Assembly (NCBI RefSeq): GCF_011044255.1
Contig: NZ_CP049107.1
Location: 868,001-932,000, forward strand
Length of the DNA stretch: 64,000 nucleotides
Direction of reading: 5' to 3'
DNA from: Rhizorhabdus phycosphaerae
Lineage (GTDB): Bacteria > Pseudomonadota > Alphaproteobacteria > Sphingomonadales > Sphingomonadaceae
The position numbers were made by a program, and so were the translations under genes. Below the pieces are notes generated by a model. The model was given only the letters and a program-made list of their open reading frames with translations. It was not told the origin of the DNA and did not search any database. Of this stretch, positions 46,515 through 54,472 are shown piece by piece (position 1 is the first letter of the stretch; each line of letters opens with the position of its first letter).

Positions 46515-47839
46515 CAGACAATCGCAAACTGGATGGCCCGGTGAAGTTTGATTTCGACTTTGATGAGGCCATGCAGCGTGTTGCGCAAACCAATCCCCGC
46601 GAAGTCACGGAATTAGTCGAAAACGCGGCTGAAGTGGACAGCATCGACGCATTGATCGATCGATTCGAGGCAGCCGGAGAAGACGTCGAAGGCGGGGATA
46701 AAGTCTGGTTTGCCAGAGATTTGGCGACGCTTCTTGGCTACGGGAAATGGGACAACTTTCTCGCCGTCATCACCAAGGCCAAGGCGGCTTGCGAGCAATC
46801 CGGCCATAACGCTGCCGACCATTTTGCCGACGTCGGCAAAATGGTCACGGTTGGAAGCGGGGCCGGGCGTGAGATCGCCGATATCCGCTTGGATCGCTAT
46901 GCGTGCTATCTCGTCGCGCAAAACGGTGATGGCCGGAAACGCCCTGTCGCATTCGCCCAGACCTATTTCGCCATCCAAACCCGCCGCCAGGAACTCACCG
47001 ACCGAGACGGTATAGATTTCGGCAAGCTGTCAGAAAACCACCAGCGGCTATATCTGCGTGAGCAGGTCGTATCAGAGATCAAGAAACTCAACGGGGCGGC
47101 GAAAGCCGCTGGTGTCGAAACCGGGAAGGATTTCGCGAAATTCCACAACAAGGGCTATCAGGGGTTATATGGTGGCCGTGGGGTCGATGAGATAAAGCGA
47201 TATAAGAACCTTCCAGCGAAGGCGAACGTCCTTGATCACATGGGGAGCACCGAACTTGCTGCGAACCTCTTTCGCATCACGCAAACCGAGGAAAAACTTC
47301 GCAGGGAAGACATCCGAGGCAAGGAAGCTGCATGCACTGCTCACTATGAGGTCGGCGTAAAGGTCCGCCAGACCATTGAGCAGCTTAGCGGCATCATGCC
47401 TGAAAACCTGCCCGTGGCAGAGAATGTGAAGAAGATTGCAGCACAGGAACGCAAGCAGCAGCGAATGCGAGCGATCCCTGCACAGACACGTATCGAGCAG
47501 CCACTGGCTGCCCCCAAGGCCGCTGATCCGGTTGAAATCGACCTCAGCAAAGACCTCTGGAAATATGCGCTACTCATCATGTCGGTCAGGCCGAATGGGG
47601 AAATCACCACCAGCGATTTGATTGATGCGATGCCGGGTTATGTAAAGCTGTCAGACGACCATATGGCGACGAATGAAAGCCGAAAGGACTCCAAATTTTC
47701 GCAGATTGTCCGCAACCTCAAGTCACACAAGGCGAGCAAGTCGAACTTCATCTACCAAGGGTATGCCGAGGACGTGCGGGGAGGATTCAAGATTACCGAC
47801 AAGGGCATGGAGTTCGTATGGAGCTACTTCAAAGAGTAG
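46511..47839 (+). CDS. DinD-like (DNA-damage-inducible D) protein with C-terminal winged helix
   Basis: This 442-residue protein has three parts. Residues 12-34 form a short segment (FDFDEAMQRVAQTNPREV). Residues 60-312 match DinD: a BRO-N-like module (WFARDLATLLGYGKWDNFL, YACYLVAQNGD) and the diagnostic run TELAANLFRITQTEEKLRR followed by VRQTIEQLSGIMPENLP. Residues about 345-442 form a winged-helix-like domain (FSQIVRNLKSHKASKSNFIY, then GFKITDKGMEF) similar to the N-terminal part of Mrr-type restriction proteins. DinD of Escherichia coli is SOS-induced and inhibits RecA strand exchange; the added domain is not part of it. The gene is coupled to the transposase. No LexA box was seen at its start. 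Confidence 0.78.
   Translation: MTDNRKLDGPVKFDFDFDEAMQRVAQTNPREVTELVENAAEVDSIDALIDRFEAAGEDVEGGDKVWFARDLATLLGYGKWDNFLAVITKAKAACEQSGHNAADHFADVGKMVTVGSGAGREIADIRLDRYACYLVAQNGDGRKRPVAFAQTYFAIQTRRQELTDRDGIDFGKLSENHQRLYLREQVVSEIKKLNGAAKAAGVETGKDFAKFHNKGYQGLYGGRGVDEIKRYKNLPAKANVLDHMGSTELAANLFRITQTEEKLRREDIRGKEAACTAHYEVGVKVRQTIEQLSGIMPENLPVAENVKKIAAQERKQQRMRAIPAQTRIEQPLAAPKAADPVEIDLSKDLWKYALLIMSVRPNGEITTSDLIDAMPGYVKLSDDHMATNESRKDSKFSQIVRNLKSHKASKSNFIYQGYAEDVRGGFKITDKGMEFVWSYFKE
46817..46846. repeat. Perfect 30-bp palindrome inside the DinD-like gene
   Basis: Arms 46817-46831 (GACCATTTTGCCGAC) and 46832-46846 are exact complements with no spacer. The palindrome begins on a codon boundary and spans ten codons (residues 103-112), so both strands encode the same ten residues, DHFADVGKMV. 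Such a length is very unlikely by chance. Confidence 0.85.
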
Positions 47840-47863
47840 ATCAAATTCCGCCTTGGGTCACGA

Positions 47864-49705
47864 ATGTATATAGCTCCCAAAAATTTGGCATTGCTCGGTG
47901 ATCCGCTTGAACGAGGTCTAAGGTATATGGATAACTTGGATCACTTCGTAGGCATTGAATTCCATCGCTTCAAAGCCTTTCGTAGTTTCAGCATTGCGAT
48001 CCGAAAGCTCAATATACTCGTTGGGCCAAACAACGCCGGAAAGTCGACCGTTCTAGCTTCTTTTAGAATTCTGGCTGCTGCCCTACGTCGCGCAAACTTG
48101 CGCAAGCCTGAAATCGTGCAAGGTCCATCAGGCGGAGTGCTCGGACACAAGATCAACCTAGCCGCTTTGTCGGTAGCCGAAGAAAATATCTTCTTCGACT
48201 ACGAGCGTGACGAACCTGCTTGGGTACGGTTCAAGCTTTCAAACGGCAACACATTAACATTGTATTTTCCTGAGCCACAGGTCTGTTATCTTATCCCAGA
48301 TGCTCAGGGTCGCAGCTACGGGTCACCTGCCAGCTTCAAAAAGCTGTTTCGATGCCCCATCGGCTTTGTGCCGATCCTCGCGCCGGTTGACCACCGAGAG
48401 TTTCTTTACGAGCCGGAGGCCGCCAAACGGGCGCTCTCTAATTACGGGGCAGCTCGAAATTTCCGAAATATCTGGCACCACTTCCCTGACGCGTTTGGTG
48501 AATTCCGAGAGCTATTGAAGCGGACTTGGCCTGGCATGGACGTCACCCCACCCGAGTTGGATTACTCCCATGAGCGCACGGTTCTACATATGTGGTGCCC
48601 GGAGGGACGGATACCTAGAGAGATTTTCTGGGCAGGCTTTGGCTTTCAGGTCTGGTGCCAGATGCTGACATACTTGCTCCATGCAAAGAATGTGTCCCTA
48701 TTCCTGATCGACGAGCCAGACATCTACCTCCACGCAGACCTGCAGCGGCAGTTGCTTGGCATTCTTCGCAAGCTTGGTCCTGATATTCTCGTGGCAACGC
48801 ACTCCACAGAGATTCTTACCGAAGCCGATGCAGATGAGGTTGTTCTCGTCGATAAGGGAAGAACGCGCGCAAAACGCTTAAAAAATACTATGCAGCTTGA
48901 ATCTGTCTTCCGCAGCTTGGGTTCAGCGATCAATCCAATTCTGACGCAGCTAGCTAAAACCCGAAAGGTCGTCTTTGTGGAGGGCACTGATTTTCATCTG
49001 CTAGGCCGCTTCGCACGCCGGATGGAACGGCAGCGACTAGCCAATCGATCGGACTTCGCTGTCGTTCCCCTAGAGGGATTCAATCCAGACCGCATCCGCA
49101 CATTACGCCGTGGTATCGAGGCAACACTTGGCGTTGACGTATCAGCGGCTGCCATTCTCGATCGCGACTACCGGCCAGCGGAAGAACGCGCTTCAGTCAT
49201 CGACCTCTGTGGGAATTTCTGCAAGTTCGCGACGGTCCACGAATGCAAAGAGCTTGAGAATTTTGTACTCGTCCCTGAGGCGATCGACCGGGCTGTTCGC
49301 GCAAAGCTCGCAGACCGCAAACGCCGAGGACTCCAAGTTACCGACTATAGGAATGAAGCAGCTGAATTACTCGATGCATTCGCCAAGGAGAAATTCGAGT
49401 ACGTGGTTGACCAACATTTGCGCTCGCGAAAGAGTTATGAGCGGAACAGCGGTCGGAAAGTCGACGAGAGCGAGCTAGCGAAATCTGTCAGAGCGGAGCT
49501 TGTCGAACTTTGGAGGGATCCGGCTACACGGCTCCGCCTGATACCTGGCAAAGATGCACTGACATATGTGAATAACTGTATTCAAGATCGCTACGGTGTA
49601 AACGTAACAGCTAGCGCAGTAATAGAAGCCATGCATATTGCGGAAATACCAGAAGAGATGGTGATACTGATCAATAATCTTGAGAAATTTGCGCTCGACG
49701 TGTGA
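47864..49705 (+). CDS. OLD-family ATPase/TOPRIM nuclease
   Basis: This 613-residue protein has an ABC-type ATPase with Walker A GPNNAGKST at 54-62, an AGFGFQVW signature-like run near 257, Walker B SLFLIDEPDIYLH around 278-290 and the switch His313 in VATHSTEIL. A TOPRIM nuclease domain follows, with E373 in VVFVEGTDF, D433 and D435 in ILDRDYRP, and E465 in KELENF. This is the OLD (overcoming lysogenisation defect) architecture; family members act in phage defence (P2 Old, GajA of Gabija). No UvrD-like partner follows, so it is a stand-alone class. Codon use differs from host genes. A start at 47927, after AAGG, is also plausible. Confidence 0.85.
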   Translation: MYIAPKNLALLGDPLERGLRYMDNLDHFVGIEFHRFKAFRSFSIAIRKLNILVGPNNAGKSTVLASFRILAAALRRANLRKPEIVQGPSGGVLGHKINLAALSVAEENIFFDYERDEPAWVRFKLSNGNTLTLYFPEPQVCYLIPDAQGRSYGSPASFKKLFRCPIGFVPILAPVDHREFLYEPEAAKRALSNYGAARNFRNIWHHFPDAFGEFRELLKRTWPGMDVTPPELDYSHERTVLHMWCPEGRIPREIFWAGFGFQVWCQMLTYLLHAKNVSLFLIDEPDIYLHADLQRQLLGILRKLGPDILVATHSTEILTEADADEVVLVDKGRTRAKRLKNTMQLESVFRSLGSAINPILTQLAKTRKVVFVEGTDFHLLGRFARRMERQRLANRSDFAVVPLEGFNPDRIRTLRRGIEATLGVDVSAAAILDRDYRPAEERASVIDLCGNFCKFATVHECKELENFVLVPEAIDRAVRAKLADRKRRGLQVTDYRNEAAELLDAFAKEKFEYVVDQHLRSRKSYERNSGRKVDESELAKSVRAELVELWRDPATRLRLIPGKDALTYVNNCIQDRYGVNVTASAVIEAMHIAEIPEEMVILINNLEKFALDV

Positions 49706-49735
49706 TAGGGGTGTACAGCGCAATAGCCCACGCTT

Positions 49736-49752
49736 GCCCCATACAAAGGGGC
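49736..49752 (+). terminator. Small hairpin after the OLD gene
   Basis: A 5-bp GCCCC/GGGGC stem with a 7-nt loop lies 30 bp after the stop, without a T tract. Weak candidate. Confidence 0.25.
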
Positions 49753-49859
49753 GGTTGAGCGATTTGGTCAGCCGTATTGAGTGATTACCGGGACTTCTGG
49801 GTGTTCATGCAAGAATAAAACCAAACCAAACTCCCGCTCGGCGAATCGTTAGTCATCCC

Positions 49860-50393
49860 TCACCCCACACTCACCACCCGCCGCAGCTTCAACACTGCCT
49901 TCCCCTTATACTCCGCATTGCCGAACGCGCGGAAACCCAGCTTCTCGGCCACGCGCAGCGACGCGGCGTTGTGCGGGTCGATGATGCAGACGATCCGCTC
50001 GGGTGCGAAGGCGGTTTCCATCCAGCGAAGCATCGCGGTGGCGGCTTCGGTGGCGTAGCCGCGGCCGTGGACGTCGCTCGCCATCATCCAGGCCATTTCG
50101 GGGAAGGGGTCGAAATCGGGGCCGAGGCCACGGTGGAAATCGGCGATGCCGACCTCGCCCACCACCTGGCCCGTGCTCTTCTCCTCGACCAGCAGCAGGC
50201 CATAGCCGAGCAGCGCCCAATGGCCGACGAAGCGCAGCATGCGGTGCCAGCTTTCCTCCGCCGTCAGCGGGTTCTGGAAGATCATCCGCACCGCCGCCGG
50301 GTCGCTCGTCAGGAAGCAGCAGGCCTCATAATCGTCGAGCCGGTGGGGGCGCAGGATCAGGCGCGGGGTTTCGAGGCGCGGGCCGAGATTCAC
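49860..50393 (-). CDS. GNAT family N-acetyltransferase (RimJ-like)
   Basis: This 177-residue acetyltransferase uses acetyl-CoA to acetylate an amine. The opening LGPRLETPRLILRPHRLDDYEACCFLTSD and the acetyl-CoA loop ASDVHGRGYATEAATAML followed by VCIIDPHNAASLRVAEKLGF are typical of the RimJ/RimL branch. The GTG start at 50391-50393 overlaps the stop of the SH3 gene (GTGA) and is preceded by GAGGAGG. The substrate is unknown. Confidence 0.88.
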   Translation of the reverse strand: MNLGPRLETPRLILRPHRLDDYEACCFLTSDPAAVRMIFQNPLTAEESWHRMLRFVGHWALLGYGLLLVEEKSTGQVVGEVGIADFHRGLGPDFDPFPEMAWMMASDVHGRGYATEAATAMLRWMETAFAPERIVCIIDPHNAASLRVAEKLGFRAFGNAEYKGKAVLKLRRVVSVG

Positions 50394-50866
50394 TCCACCT
50401 CCTCGCCCGGGTCGACGCCCCAGATATGGTCGGTCTGGATATAGCCCTTCTTGCCGGCGACATCGAACAGGCACCAGCCATCCTCGCACTGGCTGATCTG
50501 GCCGACCACGCCCGGCTCGGCGCGCCAGGCGATGCGCGCGCCGGCGTCGGGGTCGGCGTGCATCTCGGCCGGGGTGTCGCCGGTGACGATCGCGGTGCGC
50601 TTGGCGCTCAGCAGCGTCGCCAGCATCCAGCCCTCGGTGCCGTCCTGCTCCTTGATCCGGCGCCAATTGCCATAGACCTTGATCACCTGCACCGGCAGGT
50701 CGCGGCGGCGATAGCGCCAGGTGGCGGGATAGGTGCGCTCCGGCCCCGTGCGCAGCAGCGCGTTGCCGGTGGCGATCGAGGCCCAATAGGGCGTCTTGCG
50801 CTCCTGCGCCTCCGCGCCGCCCGCGACGACCATGCCCGCCAGCAACAACCAGTGCAGCCTTTTCAC
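50390..50866 (-). CDS. Secreted bacterial SH3-domain protein
   Basis: This 158-residue periplasmic protein has a signal peptide (KRLHWLLLAGMVVAGGAEAQ) and two SH3-like repeats: TGNALLRTGPERTYPATWRYRRRDLPVQVIK with WRRIKEQDGTEGWML, and GARIAWRAEPGVVGQISQCEDGWCLFDVAGKKGYIQTDHIWG. This matches the bacterial SH3_4 family, which may bind peptidoglycan peptides. A GTG start at 50866 follows AAGGGGG. It overlaps the acetyltransferase gene by 4 bp. Confidence 0.85.
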   Translation of the reverse strand: MKRLHWLLLAGMVVAGGAEAQERKTPYWASIATGNALLRTGPERTYPATWRYRRRDLPVQVIKVYGNWRRIKEQDGTEGWMLATLLSAKRTAIVTGDTPAEMHADPDAGARIAWRAEPGVVGQISQCEDGWCLFDVAGKKGYIQTDHIWGVDPGEEVE

Positions 50867-50969
50867 CTGTTCCCCCTTTTGTCCGAGCGCCCTTAGTATA
50901 GCCCCGCCGACAGGGTTCAAGCGCCGTGACGCGCTTGCGCTCGCCAGCCTGCGGGACTAGCGACGGAGC

Positions 50970-51962
50970 ATGGCGGACCGTCCTCACAATCCCAAGCTGA
51001 TCGTCACCCGGCGCCTGCCCGCGCAGGTCGAGGCGCGGATGCGCGAATTGTTCGACGTCGAGCTGAACGAGAGCGACCGCCCTATGACGCAGGCCGAACT
51101 GGCCGCCGCCGCCGCGCGCTGCGACGTGCTGGTGCCGACGATCACCGACGCGATCGATGCGGAGGTGATCGCGGCCGGCAACGGCCGGCTGGGCCTGATC
51201 GCCAATTTCGGCAATGGCGTCGATCATATCGACCTGAAGGCGGCGCGCGCGGCGCGGGTGATCGTCACCAACACGCCGGGCGTGCTGACCGCCGATACCG
51301 CCGACATGACGATGGCGCTGATCCTGTCGGTGCCGCGCCGGCTGGCCGAGGGCGAGAAGCTGGTCCGCTCGGGCAATTGGACGGGGTGGAGCCCCGCCGC
51401 GATGCTGGGCCACCGGATCGACGGCAAGACGCTGGGCATCGTCGGCATGGGCCGGATCGGCCGCGCGGTGGCGCGCCGGGCCCGCGCCTTCGACCTGTCG
51501 ATCGTCTACCACAACCGGCACCGCCTGCCCGAAGCGGTCGAGGAGGAGCTGGACGCGCGGTTCGAGCCCGATCTGGACCGGCTGCTACAGGACAGCGACA
51601 TCGTCTCGATCCACTGCCCGCACACGCCCGAGACCGAGAATCTGATCGACGCGCGGCGGATCGGGCTGCTCGCGCGCCATGTGTATCTGATCAACACCGC
51701 GCGCGGATCGATCGTCGACGAGGCGGCCTTGATCGACCGGTTGGAGCGCGGCGAGATTGCGGGCGCGGGCCTGGACGTGTTCACGCACGAGCCGGCCGTG
51801 GATCCCCGGCTGCTCGCGCTCGATAATGTGGTGCTGCTGCCGCATATGGGCTCGGCCACCTATGAGGGGCGGATGGAGACGGGCGAGCGCGTGATCGCGA
51901 ATATCCGCCACTGGGCCGACGGCCATCGCCCACGCGATCAGGTGTTCGAGGGCTGGATTTAG
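50970..51962 (+). CDS. D-isomer-specific 2-hydroxyacid dehydrogenase (glyoxylate reductase-like)
   Basis: This 330-residue NAD(P)-dependent enzyme reduces 2-oxoacids to D-2-hydroxyacids. The NAD loop is GIVGMGRIGRAVARRA. The catalytic residues are in NTARGSIVDEAAL (Arg), DVFTHEPAVD (Glu) and LLPHMGSAT (His). The subfamily is close to glyoxylate/hydroxypyruvate reductases, but the exact substrate cannot be read. It is divergent from the SH3 gene, with about 100 bp between them. Confidence 0.9.
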   Translation: MADRPHNPKLIVTRRLPAQVEARMRELFDVELNESDRPMTQAELAAAAARCDVLVPTITDAIDAEVIAAGNGRLGLIANFGNGVDHIDLKAARAARVIVTNTPGVLTADTADMTMALILSVPRRLAEGEKLVRSGNWTGWSPAAMLGHRIDGKTLGIVGMGRIGRAVARRARAFDLSIVYHNRHRLPEAVEEELDARFEPDLDRLLQDSDIVSIHCPHTPETENLIDARRIGLLARHVYLINTARGSIVDEAALIDRLERGEIAGAGLDVFTHEPAVDPRLLALDNVVLLPHMGSATYEGRMETGERVIANIRHWADGHRPRDQVFEGWI

Positions 51963-52037
51963 ATTGTCCCAAGATGAACGGCGGCTTCACACCCCGTTCA
52001 GTCAGGTTTTTCTAGAAGATTCGGACAGGACGACGAG

Positions 52038-52062
52038 GGAACCCGCAGACGGGAGCCGCGTT
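52038..52062 (+). promoter_or_regulatory. EcfG (general stress sigma factor) promoter
   Basis: GGAAC at 52038-52042 and CGTT at 52059-52062 with exactly 16 bp between, matching the EcfG consensus. It ends 35 bp before the start codon of the second glycine-zipper gene. Confidence 0.8.
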
Positions 52063-52097
52063 TTTCCGACACGAGTTTTCGAGGAAGGGACCTAGTC

Positions 52098-52388
52098 ATG
52101 AAGATGGTCAAGATCATTGCTGCGGCGACCGCGCTGTCGGTTGCCGGTGCCGGCGCCCCCGCTTTCGCGCAGAGCGCCGAACATATTCTCCGCGGTGCCG
52201 GTATCGGCGCTGCCGGCGGCGTCGTCGCCGGTGCGGTGATCCCGGGCCTATCGGTCGGCGAAGGTGCGCTGATCGGTGGCGCCGGCGGTGCGCTGCTCAA
52301 CACGCTCAACAAGGAGCGCCGCTATTATCGCGATAGCTATGGCCGGAAATATTACATCGATAAGAACGGCCGCCGCCGCTACAAGTAA
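52098..52388 (+). CDS. Glycine-zipper envelope protein, stress-promoter paralogue 2
   Basis: This 96-residue protein has a signal peptide (to AFAQ, about residue 25), a glycine-zipper run HILRGAGIGAAGGVVAGAVI followed by GLSVGEGALIGGAGG, and a Tyr/Lys/Arg-rich tail (YYRDSYGRKYYIDKNGRRR). Its core is nearly identical to the protein at 38784-39113, but the tails differ. A GGAAGGGAC ribosome site precedes the ATG. Promoter and terminator fit a single-gene unit induced by the general stress response. Confidence 0.82.
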   Translation: MKMVKIIAAATALSVAGAGAPAFAQSAEHILRGAGIGAAGGVVAGAVIPGLSVGEGALIGGAGGALLNTLNKERRYYRDSYGRKYYIDKNGRRRYK

Positions 52389-52417
52389 GTCAGCTTAAGG
52401 GCGCAAGCCCGAGTACA

Positions 52418-52451
52418 GGGCCGTCCCGGCGTATCAGGGGCGGCCCTTTTT
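52418..52451 (+). terminator. Rho-independent terminator after glycine-zipper gene 2
   Basis: A 10-bp stem (GGGCCGTCCC with GGGGCGGCCC, one G-U pair) around a 9-nt loop is followed by five T residues, 30 bp after the stop. Confidence 0.9.
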
Positions 52452-52481
52452 CTTTGCCCGCGCCGCGCGACTCTATGCAGC

Positions 52482-53309
52482 TCAGCTCTTGATCTTCCAG
52501 CCGCGATCGAGCGCGACGTAATTGGCCCAGCCCAGCACCAGGTTCAGCACCAGCAGCGCGATCGCCCCGACGAGCACCGGCGAGTCCGAGCGTTCGAGGA
52601 AGCCATAGCGGAACCCCGAAATCACGTAGAAGAACGGGTTGGCGTGGCTGATCGTCTGGAAGGTCGGGTGCAGCACCTCGACCGAATAGAAGGTGCCCGA
52701 CAGCAGCGACAGCGGCCCCACCACGAAATTCTGGACGGCGGCCGCATGATCGAACTTGTCCGCCCAGATCGAGGTCAGAACGCCGACCAGGCTGAGCAAT
52801 ATCGCGCCCATCAGGCCGAACCAGATCACCGCCGGCAGATGGCGCGGCATCACCTCGACCCCCGGCCAGAAGGCCATCGCGACCCACAAAGCCAGACCGA
52901 CGAGGATCGCGCGGGTGACCGAAGCGCCGATCAGCGCGACCAGCGTTTCGGCGGTCGACAGCGGCGGCATCAGATAATCGATGATCGTCCCCTGCATCTT
53001 GCCGACCAGCAGCGAGAAGCTCGAATTGGCGAAGGCCGCGTTCATCATCCCCATGACGATCAGGCCGGGGGCGACGAAAGTGGCGAAGGGATAGCCCATC
53101 ACCATCCGGTCCTTGCCGCCCAGCGCGAGGGTGAAGATCAGCAGATAGAGCAGCGTCGTGAAGGCGGGGGCCCAGATAGTCTGAAGCTGGACCTTGAAGA
53201 AACGCTTCACCTCCTTCACATAGAGGGCAAGCATTCCCCCCCAGTTGACGAACGGGATCACCGGCTCGCCGGGCGGGGGCATCATGATGTTTTTGGGCTG
53301 GTCGCTCAT
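52482..53309 (-). CDS. ABC-2 type transporter permease
   Basis: This 275-residue membrane protein has about six predicted helices and the ABC-2 family features FTTLLYLLIFTLALG, GLIVMGMMNAAFANSSFSLL and the C-terminal LSGTFYSVEVLHPTFQTISHANPFFYVISGFRYGF. It resembles multidrug or polysaccharide exporters such as the YadH type. The ATP-binding partner is not adjacent in this window, so it must be encoded elsewhere. The ATG at 53307-53309 is preferred over a TTG two codons upstream. Confidence 0.85.
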   Translation of the reverse strand: MSDQPKNIMMPPPGEPVIPFVNWGGMLALYVKEVKRFFKVQLQTIWAPAFTTLLYLLIFTLALGGKDRMVMGYPFATFVAPGLIVMGMMNAAFANSSFSLLVGKMQGTIIDYLMPPLSTAETLVALIGASVTRAILVGLALWVAMAFWPGVEVMPRHLPAVIWFGLMGAILLSLVGVLTSIWADKFDHAAAVQNFVVGPLSLLSGTFYSVEVLHPTFQTISHANPFFYVISGFRYGFLERSDSPVLVGAIALLVLNLVLGWANYVALDRGWKIKS

Positions 53310-53388
53310 GGGCAATTCGCCTATCGGCTCACCGCCCCGCCCGCAAGAGCCGGAGACGTCCGGCAGCGGGGGCAGACGAGGTAAAGAG

Positions 53389-54090
53389 ATGTCCTGGACG
53401 GAAGAACGGATCGATCAACTCAAGCGCCTCTGGGGTCAGGGGATGACCGCCAGCCAGATCGCCGAGGAGCTTGGCGGCGTGAGCCGCAACGCGGTGATCG
53501 GCAAGGCACACCGCCTGGGCCTCGAAGCGCGCCCGTCCCCGGTCAAGGGTGGCGGCGGCGACTCCGCCGCAGCGTCCGAGAAGTCTTCGGCGGCGCCTGC
53601 CGCGGAGAAACCGGCCCCCGCGCCCAAGGCCGCACCCGCCGCACCGGCGGTCGCTGCAGAACCGGCTCCCGCGCCGAAGCCCGCGCCCGCACCCGCCCCG
53701 GTGGCTGCCGCACCTGCAGCCCCGGCCGCTGCCGCGCCGACTCCGGCCCCGATGCCGCTCGTCCGCTCGATCGGCCCCGGCGGTTTCCAGCGCCAGGCGC
53801 CCGGCGAACAGAGCGCGCCGATCCCGCCCGCCCCGCCCCGCCGCCTGGTTCCGGCCAAGCCGTCGGCCGAGATCGCCGGCAAGACGAGCCTGCTCGAACT
53901 CAACGACCGCGTCTGCAAATGGCCGATCGGCCATCCGGGCGAGCCCGACTTCCATTTCTGCGGCGATCCGATCAATCCCGGCTTCCCCTATTGCCTCGAT
54001 CATTGCTCGATCGCCTATCAGGCGCAGCTGCCGCGCCGCGACCGCCGTCCGCCGCCGCCGCTGCCCTTCGGCGGTCCGCGCGTCCGCTGA
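53389..54090 (+). CDS. gcrA: GcrA cell-cycle transcriptional regulator
   Basis: This 233-residue regulator binds sigma-70 RNA polymerase and activates promoters carrying methylated GANTC sites. The N-terminal helix-turn-helix (MSWTEERIDQLKRLWGQGMT, then ASQIAEELGGVSRNAVIGKAHRLGL) is the GcrA hallmark. A long Ala/Pro-rich linker (about residues 50-145) precedes the conserved C-terminal block CKWPIGHPGEPDFHFCGDPI with PYCLDHCSIAYQ. The linker is longer than in Caulobacter GcrA. The ATG at 53389 follows GAGGTAAAGAG. The methylase that makes its signal, CcrM, is encoded 3.6 kb away. Confidence 0.94.
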   Translation: MSWTEERIDQLKRLWGQGMTASQIAEELGGVSRNAVIGKAHRLGLEARPSPVKGGGGDSAAASEKSSAAPAAEKPAPAPKAAPAAPAVAAEPAPAPKPAPAPAPVAAAPAAPAAAAPTPAPMPLVRSIGPGGFQRQAPGEQSAPIPPAPPRRLVPAKPSAEIAGKTSLLELNDRVCKWPIGHPGEPDFHFCGDPINPGFPYCLDHCSIAYQAQLPRRDRRPPPPLPFGGPRVR

Positions 54091-54094
54091 TCCC

Positions 54095-54388
54095 ATGCGC
54101 GTGAAGCATGCGGCGCTGATGCTGGCCCTGTCGGCCGGCCTCGCCGCATGCGCCACGACGAAATCGCCTTCATCTCCGCCGGCTGAAGCAGGCGCCTGCA
54201 ATGCAGATGCCGCCCAGTCCCTGGTCGGCAAGCCCGCTTCGTCAGCAGAAGAGGCGCGCGCTGCGTCGGGCGCCAGGGCGATGCGGGTCGTCCGCCCCGG
54301 CCAGGCGGTGACGATGGAGTATCGCCCCGACCGGCTGAACGTCGAACTCGACGCATCCGACATCATCGTCAGGATCAGCTGCGGCTGA
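54095..54388 (+). CDS. I78 family peptidase inhibitor-like lipoprotein
   Basis: This 97-residue protein has a lipoprotein signal (ALSAGLAAC, lipid Cys19). The mature part starts CNADAAQSLVGKPASSAEEA and ends VTMEYRPDRLNVELDASDIIVRISCG, the pattern of the I78 (Aspergillus elastase inhibitor-like) family, with two cysteines to form one disulfide. It would inhibit serine proteases in the periplasm. It starts 4 bp after the gcrA stop and may be cotranscribed. Confidence 0.85.
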   Translation: MRVKHAALMLALSAGLAACATTKSPSSPPAEAGACNADAAQSLVGKPASSAEEARAASGARAMRVVRPGQAVTMEYRPDRLNVELDASDIIVRISCG

Positions 54389-54472
54389 GCCGATTGCGGG
54401 CGCCCATTGCAGTCAGTCGACAGCGTCACGCCCCTTCCCTTCGCACCCTCGTCGGCCCTATAGTCGCAGCCG

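Larger units (their letters stand above)
45450..49859 (+). mobile_element. IS1595-type element with DinD-like and OLD nuclease cargo
   Basis: Between intact rlmJ and the acetyltransferase gene lies a block whose base composition is visibly less GC-rich than its neighbours. It holds an IS1595-family transposase and two same-strand genes; the transposase stop overlaps the next start (ATGA). The limits given are those of the compositional change and are approximate. I could not identify terminal inverted repeats or a target duplication by eye. The flanks, 45430-45575 and 49706-49859, hold no gene. IS1595-superfamily elements with passenger genes are known, so carrying cargo is plausible. Confidence 0.65.

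Noticed and set aside
49706-49735. GGGGTGTACAGCGC as a terminal repeat of the IS1595-type element
   Set aside because: It starts with the GGGG-TGTAC pattern seen in some IS1595 ends, but its orientation is wrong for a right end and no matching copy lies upstream of the transposase.
49860-51521. A 553-codon minus-strand frame spanning acetyltransferase, SH3 and dehydrogenase genes
   Set aside because: Only the last 177 codons encode a recognisable protein; the remainder is out of frame with the SH3 gene and antisense to the dehydrogenase.
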